Source of the DNA: a virus
Reading direction: 5' to 3' (one strand)
Length of the DNA: 20,308 nt
Virus record (IMG/VR): IMGVR_UViG_3300027791_000173
Location: 1-20,308 of that record
Part shown: positions 16,299 to 20,308 of the stretch, piece after piece
Position numbering within the stretch: position 1 is the stretch's first letter
How the letters are laid out: each line of letters starts with the position of its first letter
The notes under the pieces: model-generated
Databases searched by the model: none
What the model was told of the DNA's origin: nothing
What the model saw: the letters and a program-made list of their open reading frames with translations, nothing else
Made by a program: the position numbers and the translations under genes

Positions 16299-17060
16299 AT
16301 GAGTCACTTATCGCTTACAGAAAAACAACAATTACAATTTGATTGGAGATATAAAGGAGTATCTATCCTAAACTTACTAACAGAATCCGAAACTAATTCT
16401 ATTTCAAGTGAGTTAGAAAGAATCCGAGTTAAAAGACAAAAAAACGATGTAAATGGAGAGTGGGGAGATTATGACCCTTATATGTACCCACATAAAGAAT
16501 CTAAAGTTCTTGATGGGTTAATGAAACACCCTAAAGTAATAGAAGCTTGTGAATTTTTAATGGATTCTAAAATATTAGGTGTTCAAACTTGGGCATACTT
16601 TAAACCACCAGGTCAATTAGGTAGAGATATGCACCAAAACATATTTTACACACAATGTAATACTAACGAAATAATAAATGTTTCAGTTGCTCTTGATAAT
16701 GCAGACCCTCAGAATGGTTCTGTTTGGTATTTAGAAGGTTCTCATCGTTTAGGTAAATTACCTATTGAAATCGATGAAGAAAGAGTAGGTTCAAACCCCA
16801 AAAATTGGAGAAGTGAAAGAGGTAAAGCATGTGTATTACCAACTGACCATAATTTTCCACATATAGATGGATATCTTAGAAAAGGACAAGTAGCATTACT
16901 ACATTCAAATGTAATACATGGTTCAGAAAAAAATACATCTGATAGATTCCGAAAAGCATTCTTAACTGGTTACATAAAAGAAGGAGCTAAGTTTGCAGCT
17001 GGTGCACAAATGAATAGAAAACCTATTGATGTAGGTTCTGCAAAACTTCCCATACAATAA
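16299..17060 (+). CDS. PhyH-type Fe(II)/2-oxoglutarate oxygenase family protein
   Basis: A 253-residue protein of the phytanoyl-CoA dioxygenase (PhyH) superfamily. After an N-terminal helical region, H112-Q113-N114 (in RDMHQNIFYT) sits where the metal-binding H-x-D normally lies. NVSVALDNADPQNGSVWYLEGSHRLG (two strands and the familiar 'NG-x-W-x-x-GSH' turn) follows, then the distal H207-G and, 11 residues on, R218 for 2-oxoglutarate. So the fold markers are present, but the usual Asp ligand is Asn, which could weaken iron binding or change the reaction. Related enzymes are common in marine myoviruses and their substrates are mostly unknown. It has its own promoter-like box after the tail genes. 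Family is firm; activity is uncertain. Confidence 0.85.
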   Translation: MSHLSLTEKQQLQFDWRYKGVSILNLLTESETNSISSELERIRVKRQKNDVNGEWGDYDPYMYPHKESKVLDGLMKHPKVIEACEFLMDSKILGVQTWAYFKPPGQLGRDMHQNIFYTQCNTNEIINVSVALDNADPQNGSVWYLEGSHRLGKLPIEIDEERVGSNPKNWRSERGKACVLPTDHNFPHIDGYLRKGQVALLHSNVIHGSEKNTSDRFRKAFLTGYIKEGAKFAAGAQMNRKPIDVGSAKLPIQ

Positions 17061-17063
17061 ACC

Positions 17064-17080
17064 AAATATTTTAATATTTT
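17064..17080 (+). terminator. Weak possible terminator after the oxygenase gene
   Basis: AAATATT-TT-AATATTT forms a 7-bp stem of A-T pairs only, with a short T extension. The position, between a stop and a new promoter, is right, but the stem is weak. Confidence 0.3.
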
Positions 17081-17095
17081 TTAAAAATAAGTGAT

Positions 17096-17133
17096 AAAAA
17101 GCTTGTGCGTCTCATATATTTTTCGTATATTTA
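17096..17133 (+). promoter_or_regulatory. Promoter with paired boxes (P1), accessory region
   Basis: AAAAAGCTTGT (17096-17106) is followed, after 19 bases from the TTG, by TATATTTA (17126-17133). A second promoter 455 bases downstream has the same AAAAAGCTTGT and a TATATTA box at 20 bases. The TTG-N19-TA-n-n-TTT form is close to the Bacteroidota -33/-7 consensus (TAnnTTTG). The presumed start of transcription falls near 17139, just at a hairpin. Confidence 0.7.
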
Positions 17134-17135
17134 CT

Positions 17136-17176
17136 ATGTAGTTTGGAGAGAGGGAGAGAAACCACCCCAACTACAT
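17136..17176 (+). promoter_or_regulatory. 5'-terminal leader hairpin with GA-rich loop (P1 leader)
   Basis: ATGTAGTT (17136-17143) pairs with AACTACAT (17169-17176), with GG/CC inside. The loop is purine-rich (GGAGAGAGGGAGAG), then ACC-rich. Placed at the predicted 5' end of the transcript for 17200-17541, it may protect the mRNA or regulate translation. The same design recurs at 17593. Confidence 0.6.
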
Positions 17177-17199
17177 TAAACCTTAAAAAACCTTAAATT

Positions 17200-17541
17200 A
17201 TGAATTATTTAGTACAACCACAATCACTTATTGAGAAAGCAATAAGAATCCCATCATTCGCTAGTATGTTCTCAAAAGAACAAATCCAATTTTCCGAATT
17301 AGTAGATATCTCTATTCAAATCGTTGAAGAGTGGAGTTCTGATTGGGAAGAAGGACATGGATTCGGTTCTTCTGATGGAACTTATATGTTGAAAGACTTT
17401 ATGGATACAGTTATTAGTAACTTCACTAATAGTATTTACAACAAAAGTGGATATCAAACAGTATTCAATCCAACTTTATCAGTAGAATACAAATATTCTG
17501 AATCAGAATTAGTATCATTTGAAGATGATGGACAATTTTAA
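17200..17541 (+). CDS. Unknown phage protein, first gene of the accessory region
   Basis: A 113-residue acidic protein with no recognised family. The N-terminal half is helical (SLIEKAIRIPSFASMF, then LVDISIQIVEEW), followed by a Gly/Ser-rich turn (EEGHGFGSSDGTYM) and a second helix (LKDFMDTVISNFTNSIY). It has no signal peptide or membrane segment. The ATG follows a leader ending TTAAACCTTAAAAAACCTTAAATT, a pattern shared with the genes at 17639 and 18548. Its dedicated promoter and hairpin leader suggest it is expressed separately from the tail genes, probably earlier. Confidence 0.75.
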   Translation: MNYLVQPQSLIEKAIRIPSFASMFSKEQIQFSELVDISIQIVEEWSSDWEEGHGFGSSDGTYMLKDFMDTVISNFTNSIYNKSGYQTVFNPTLSVEYKYSESELVSFEDDGQF

Positions 17542-17550
17542 AATAAATGA

Positions 17551-17588
17551 GAAAAAGCTTGTTTAATCCAATAATAAGTCGTATATTA
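17551..17588 (+). promoter_or_regulatory. Promoter with paired boxes (P2)
   Basis: GAAAAAGCTTGT ends at 17561; TATATTA begins at 17582, a 20-base gap after the TTG. The upstream box is identical to P1 over AAAAAGCTTGT. The first bases of the leader are palindromic (see 17584-17616). Confidence 0.7.
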
Positions 17589-17616
17589 CATATGTAATAC
17601 AGAGAGAGATATTACA
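17584..17616. promoter_or_regulatory. Palindrome plus GA-loop hairpin at the P2 start
   Basis: TATTACATATGTAATA (17584-17599) is a perfect 16-base palindrome overlapping the -10 box, and TATTACA recurs at 17610-17616. In RNA from near 17593, TGTAATA can pair with TATTACA around a CAGAGAGAGA loop. The palindrome could be an operator; the hairpin mirrors the P1 leader. Confidence 0.55.
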
Positions 17617-17638
17617 CTAAACCTTTAAAACATAAAAC

Positions 17639-18253
17639 ATGAGTAAATTAAAAAAGTTAAAATTTTCAATCAACAAAAACGAGTTCACATTACCTCTTGA
17701 TTCTTATAGAGAACAAACATGGGGTGGTAGTCTTGAGAAGTACATCCACATGAGTGCTAAGAATTCAGCTACCGTAATCAAACAATTTGTAAAACAAAAC
17801 TTTCCTGACCTTAAGGTGTGGGCTGTGAGTGATACATATAGTGGTGGTTCTTCTACTAGAATATATGTGTGTAATGAAGATGGGAGTTCTATCCCAACAG
17901 AAGATTATAAGAGAATCGAACAATGGAAGTGGATACTAAGTGGAGGTTCTTTCAATGGTATGGAAGATATCTACGAGTATAGAGAAGATGAGTTAACTAC
18001 CGATAATGGAATGGCATTGAAATACTTTCCTTCTTACATATTCATCGATAACAAACCTAAATGGGGAACTGTTGAATATTGGTTAAATGAGTATAACACT
18101 TACATGGATAATTTCACAGAAGATAACTATAAAGTAATGAGAGCAGCAATTGAAAAAGCTGGTTCATTCTTAGAGTATAACAAAACTTACATGACTCCGA
18201 GTGAGTATAAGAAATGTGAAGTAAGATTTTCTGATTGGAGTAACCCTTTATAA
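17639..18253 (+). CDS. LPD29-like domain protein
   Basis: A 204-residue protein. Residues about 39-77 read as an LPD29 (large polyvalent protein-associated domain 29) core: a helix with SATVIKQFVKQNFPDLKVWAV, then the D-T-YSGGSSTRIYV strand, close to the family's 'A..IR..LK..FP..kFSV..s.YsGGsSi.V'. SGGSFNGMEDIYEY near residues 101-114 also fits the family's 'FDGM.D'. LPD domains usually occur in huge phage or plasmid polyvalent proteins thought to be injected or to act early in the cell; here the domain stands alone with a C-terminal helical part. The role is unknown. It has its own P2 promoter and hairpin leader, and a 24-residue gene follows after one base. Confidence 0.6.
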   Translation: MSKLKKLKFSINKNEFTLPLDSYREQTWGGSLEKYIHMSAKNSATVIKQFVKQNFPDLKVWAVSDTYSGGSSTRIYVCNEDGSSIPTEDYKRIEQWKWILSGGSFNGMEDIYEYREDELTTDNGMALKYFPSYIFIDNKPKWGTVEYWLNEYNTYMDNFTEDNYKVMRAAIEKAGSFLEYNKTYMTPSEYKKCEVRFSDWSNPL

Positions 18254-18254
18254 T

Positions 18255-18329
18255 ATGAAGAAAGAACAAAACGAAAACGAATTGGAATATGTTTCTATAT
18301 TTCATTTCTACGAACAATTAAACAAATAA
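18255..18329 (+). CDS. Microprotein copy 1 (24 residues)
   Basis: ATG at 18255, one base after the LPD29-like stop, encodes 24 residues: a charged start (MKKEQNEN) and ELEYVSIFHFYEQLN. A close second copy lies at 19305-19376. Conservation of 15 residues in a row, with synonymous changes nearby (gaa/gag, ttg/tta, tct/tca), argues that it is translated. No membrane segment is evident; the aromatic helix suggests binding to a partner protein. Function unknown. Confidence 0.65.
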   Translation: MKKEQNENELEYVSIFHFYEQLNK

Positions 18330-18334
18330 AGGTT

Positions 18335-18526
18335 ATGGTGGGAGTACAAAAATACACTTGTGGAGCTGGAGATGGGATGTTTGATGATGATAATGGGAGT
18401 TGGGTAGAAGTGAAAGAATATAACAGGTTAAACGAATATTTAGAAGAGTTATATGAATTGGCTTACAATAATTGTAGGGGATTGGCTCATGATGAATTAA
18501 ATGAAATTGTAAAGAAATACGAATAA
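18335..18526 (+). CDS. Small acidic protein, unknown function
   Basis: A 63-residue acidic protein with a DGMFDDDNGSWVEVKEYNRL turn and strand, then helix LNEYLEELYELAY and a CRGLAHDELNEIVKKYE end. Only the two Cys residues stand out. It starts 5 bases after microprotein copy 1, preceded by AAAGG, and is followed by a TAAACCTTTAAAAC leader for the next gene. Similar short 'W-V...Y..L' proteins are frequent in phage early regions without function. Confidence 0.65.
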   Translation: MVGVQKYTCGAGDGMFDDDNGSWVEVKEYNRLNEYLEELYELAYNNCRGLAHDELNEIVKKYE

Positions 18527-18547
18527 TAAACCTTTAAAACTTAAAAT

Positions 18548-18829
18548 ATGAATTGTACAGTAAAAGTAATGGCTCAGTATCACGAAAACTATTCAGATAC
18601 AGATACTCCTTATTGGAAACCAAAAGGTGGACAGGAATTCCAAATCGTAATAGATTCGGATGTGGTGATGTATTCAAATGATTTAGTAAAACATCTAATG
18701 GAGATAGTATCAGCTCAGTCTGATGAACATAATAAGTATTCTTATTTAGAACATGATGTTGAATTTATCAAACCAGTAGTATTGGATAGTAAAGTGTTGT
18801 TAAACTTAATTAGAAAGGAAGCAGCATGA
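18548..18829 (+). CDS. Widespread small phage protein, unknown function
   Basis: A 93-residue protein starting MNCTVKVMAQYHENYSDTD, with PYWKPKGGQEFQIVIDSDVVMY and a later EHDVEFIKPVVL strand. I recall this pattern ('vMAQYyENY...WKpKGG..F') from many phage genomes, always annotated hypothetical. The mix of strands and a central helix (LVKHLMEIVSAQ) suggests a small alpha/beta fold. Its last codons overlap the next start (ATGA), so translation is coupled. The leader carries the AAACCTTTAAAAC motif. Confidence 0.75.
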   Translation: MNCTVKVMAQYHENYSDTDTPYWKPKGGQEFQIVIDSDVVMYSNDLVKHLMEIVSAQSDEHNKYSYLEHDVEFIKPVVLDSKVLLNLIRKEAA

Positions 18830-19068
18830 GAATAGATTTTAGAATATTAAAAAATATAGAAGAGTGGTATGGTTCGGATGATTTCGAAGTAGGTGATGTT
18901 AATGAAAAAGAAGCAATATCTATTCGTTTCGGATATTGGAGTTCAGTTGAACTCACAGAATTACAACAATTACTTCCACATTATTTAAAAGTAATAGAAA
19001 ATGAAGTAGATGAGGATGAAGATACAGGTGTTCTTTACAACTATATAATTAAAAGAGTTTATGAGTAA
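18826..19068 (+). CDS. Small acidic protein, unknown function
   Basis: An 80-residue acidic protein whose start overlaps the previous stop by four bases (ATGA), with AAAGGA 8 bases ahead. It reads RILKNIEEWYG, then ISIRFGYWSSVELTELQQLLPHYL, a strand-helix unit, and an Asp/Glu-rich end (NEVDEDEDTG). No family recognised. It overlaps the next gene by 8 bases, so the three genes from 18548 to 19300 are probably translated together. Confidence 0.7.
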   Translation: MRIDFRILKNIEEWYGSDDFEVGDVNEKEAISIRFGYWSSVELTELQQLLPHYLKVIENEVDEDEDTGVLYNYIIKRVYE

Positions 19069-19300
19069 AGATGAAAAAAGATATGTAGTAACAGTAGATA
19101 TGTACGTTTATGGTGAGGATGATTACATGGCTCGTAAAAATACATATAAGATGTTAGATAAGATTGATAAAAAGTATCCAAATGCAAGACCATTAGTTAC
19201 AGAATTGGGTGAACAACCATTCGCAACTATGAGTTATAGAAAATTAGATGACCATAGTAAACCAATCCCTAAAGTAAAAGATAAACCTTTACCTTTTTAA
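19061..19300 (+). CDS. Small basic protein, unknown function
   Basis: A 79-residue protein. RYVVTVDMYVYGEDDYMARK is a strand followed by a helix (TYKMLDKIDKKYP), then LVTELGEQPFATMSYRKL, a beta-alpha-beta pattern like ferredoxin-fold small proteins. The tail is Pro/Lys-rich (KPIPKVKDKPLPF). The start overlaps the preceding gene by 8 bases. Microprotein copy 2 begins four bases after its stop. Function unknown. Confidence 0.7.
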   Translation: MSKDEKRYVVTVDMYVYGEDDYMARKNTYKMLDKIDKKYPNARPLVTELGEQPFATMSYRKLDDHSKPIPKVKDKPLPF

Positions 19301-19304
19301 AATT

Positions 19305-19376
19305 ATGAAGAAAGAAGAACAAGAGTTAGAATATGTTTCAATATTTCATTTCTACGAACAATTAAATAATAAATAA
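19305..19376 (+). CDS. Microprotein copy 2 (23 residues)
   Basis: ATG at 19305 encodes 23 residues, MKKEEQ then ELEYVSIFHFYEQLN, ending NK. It is a near duplicate of the gene at 18255. The two share a DNA stretch of about 26 identical bases over the second half, with synonymous changes in the first half. The short spacer, TTTTTAAAATTATGAA, carries no SD. Confidence 0.65.
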   Translation: MKKEEQELEYVSIFHFYEQLNNK

Positions 19377-19383
19377 AAAATAA

Positions 19384-19415
19384 TTAGGATATTACAAATA
19401 AATTTTGTATATTAG
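19384..19415 (+). promoter_or_regulatory. Possible promoter before the small-gene/polymerase run (P3)
   Basis: TGTATATTAG (box TATATTA at 19408-19414) resembles the P1 and P2 boxes, with a poor TTA at 19384-19386 replacing TTG. If real, the leader is only a few bases long, because the ATG is at 19423. The surrounding gap is 46 bases. Confidence 0.35.
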
Positions 19416-19422
19416 TACTATT

Positions 19423-19557
19423 ATGAATAAAACAGAATTAAAACAACAAGATGGAATGTATTATGTAGGACACTTAATCGATATCGATGGAAGTGGTTAT
19501 GTAGATGAAGAATCTGCAGAACTAATCCTATTAGAACATAATGCAGGAGTAAGATGA
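19423..19557 (+). CDS. Small protein with an EF-hand-like loop
   Basis: A 44-residue protein. The centre reads DIDGSGYVDEES, which has Asp at loop positions 1, 3 and 9, Gly at 6 and a hydrophobic residue at 8, as in EF-hand calcium loops, but Ser at position 12 instead of Glu. A helix-like ELILLEHNAG follows. It may bind a divalent metal weakly or only resemble such a loop. The stop overlaps the next start (ATGA). Confidence 0.5.
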   Translation: MNKTELKQQDGMYYVGHLIDIDGSGYVDEESAELILLEHNAGVR

Positions 19558-19682
19558 AACCAAAGTTTAAACTTATAACAAGAGCGGGTATCTATGAAAC
19601 AGATACTTTCTTTCAATTAGTAGTAGAAGTACTTAAACATAGGTTTTGGCATCTACGAACACATGGAAAATGGATGGATTAA
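19554..19682 (+). CDS. Small basic protein, unknown function
   Basis: A 42-residue protein starting at the ATG within the previous gene's last codons (ATGA overlap). It reads MKPKFKLITRAGIYETDT, then FFQLVVEVLKHRFWHLRTHG, a single aromatic and basic helix, ending KWMD. The overlap supports translation coupled to the gene before. The polymerase-like gene starts three bases after its stop. Confidence 0.5.
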   Translation: MKPKFKLITRAGIYETDTFFQLVVEVLKHRFWHLRTHGKWMD

Positions 19683-19685
19683 CAT

Positions 19686-20308
19686 ATGATTATAGTAGAA
19701 ACTAATAAAGAGAAAGAACAATTTCTCGAATATTGGAATAACGAAGAATCTAAGATTATTCCGATTTGGGAAGATTTGGATAGACATCCTATGAATAATG
19801 GGTTGTCATTTTTGTATGTCCGATTTCGTGATGAAGAAACCGATGATGGTTATGTTCCTATTGATTTTATACTTCCATTCAACCATAATGATTGTGAAAA
19901 GCTAGAAATAAATTTATCAACCTCGAATCAAGATAAATGGATTTGGGATAAAAAAGGATTCCTTCAAACGGATATTAAGATAAAAAACATAAAAGATGTG
20001 CAAACTTCTTTATTCTTTGAGAAATTCCAATTATATGATTTACAATCAAAATTAGAACCTCTAACGAACTTTCACTATCGAATGGGGTTACGTGATGACT
20101 TGGGTACTACTCTTCCTATAATGAAGTGGGGTGAGGTACTACGAGGTATTGTTGGTGAATGGGAAGTAGAACATACAAATCTTTGGGTGGATGAAACGAT
20201 GATTCCTCTTCTTTCAGATATCGAGAGAAAAGGGATTAATGTCGATAGGAAAAAATTTATTGATAGATGGTCTTCCAATGATAAACAACTTAAAGGAGAT
20301 AATGTGTA
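19686..20308 (+). CDS. Family A DNA polymerase-like protein, N-terminal part, cut by the window edge
   Basis: The frame stays open to the edge, giving 207 residues. Residues 169-191 (DETMIPLLSDIERKGINVD, then RKKF) match the conserved 'E-x-P-L-x-P-V-L-x-x-(I/M)-E-x-x-G-(I/V)-x-x-D' segment that links the exonuclease and polymerase domains of Pol I. Before it, LSFLYVRF and YVPIDFILPFNH lie where the 3'-5' exonuclease domain would be, but the catalytic D-x-E is not seen (IWEDL instead) and no clear Y-x-x-x-D precedes the linker. The palm and fingers are outside the window. It is probably the phage replicative polymerase. Assignment rests on the linker motif and is moderate. The start has no SD. 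Confidence 0.6.
   Translation, partial: MIIVETNKEKEQFLEYWNNEESKIIPIWEDLDRHPMNNGLSFLYVRFRDEETDDGYVPIDFILPFNHNDCEKLEINLSTSNQDKWIWDKKGFLQTDIKIKNIKDVQTSLFFEKFQLYDLQSKLEPLTNFHYRMGLRDDLGTTLPIMKWGEVLRGIVGEWEVEHTNLWVDETMIPLLSDIERKGINVDRKKFIDRWSSNDKQLKGDNV

Noticed and set aside
1-20308. tRNA, CRISPR arrays, insertion sequences or attachment sites
   Set aside because: I saw no cloverleaf-like gene, no spaced direct repeats with spacers and no transposase or integrase. I could not run a covariance search, so a tRNA hidden in a gene edge is not strictly excluded.

Overview
The window is an internal segment of a low-GC, contractile-tailed (myovirus) bacteriophage genome. Every gene I can support is on the + strand, packed with short gaps or 4-8 base overlaps. 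The tail genes are clear: a sheath protein, a T4 gp19-sized tube protein, a chaperone pair just before a 1000-residue tape measure, then baseplate genes including a gp53/LysM-like wedge protein. The host cannot be fixed from this window. Two things hint at Bacteroidota (possibly marine flavobacteria): A-rich leaders that mostly lack a Shine-Dalgarno (SD) site, and a TTG-N19/20-TATATT promoter form. This is an inference, not a demonstration. Terminase, portal and capsid genes are not in the window.

Layout. Positions 1-3066 hold a tail-fibre or adhesin gene cut by the left edge, a GT-B glycosyltransferase, and a virion-type protein interrupted by an intein-like Hint domain that lacks a splicing nucleophile at +1. 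Positions 3139-7744 hold a coiled-coil small protein, sheath, tube, the two-frame tail assembly chaperone and a small pre-tape-measure protein. Nearly every unit here has its own AT-rich promoter-like box (consensus TATATTTATATA, often followed by AGAACAAA), and two strong intrinsic terminators separate the units. Positions 7754-16267 form one long run: tape measure, large baseplate/tube-cap-like protein, gp53-like protein, hub-like protein and a small structural protein. A PhyH-type oxygenase follows at 16299-17060 with its own box.

After about 17060 the character changes to accessory or early-type genes. Two transcription units start with matched promoters (AAAAAGCTTGT, then a TATATT box) and 5'-terminal hairpins with GA-rich loops. 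They lead into a hypothetical gene, an LPD29-like protein and a string of small proteins, including two near-identical 23-24 residue microproteins. The window ends inside a gene resembling family A DNA polymerase, whose visible exonuclease region looks degenerate.

How it works together: sheath, tube, chaperones, tape measure and baseplate genes together supply most of a contractile tail. The fibre, glycosyltransferase and Hint protein probably shape or modify the virion surface. The right-hand genes probably act inside the infected cell around replication or takeover. The observations most worth testing are the chaperone recoding site, the Hint domain, the paired microproteins and the GA-loop leaders.
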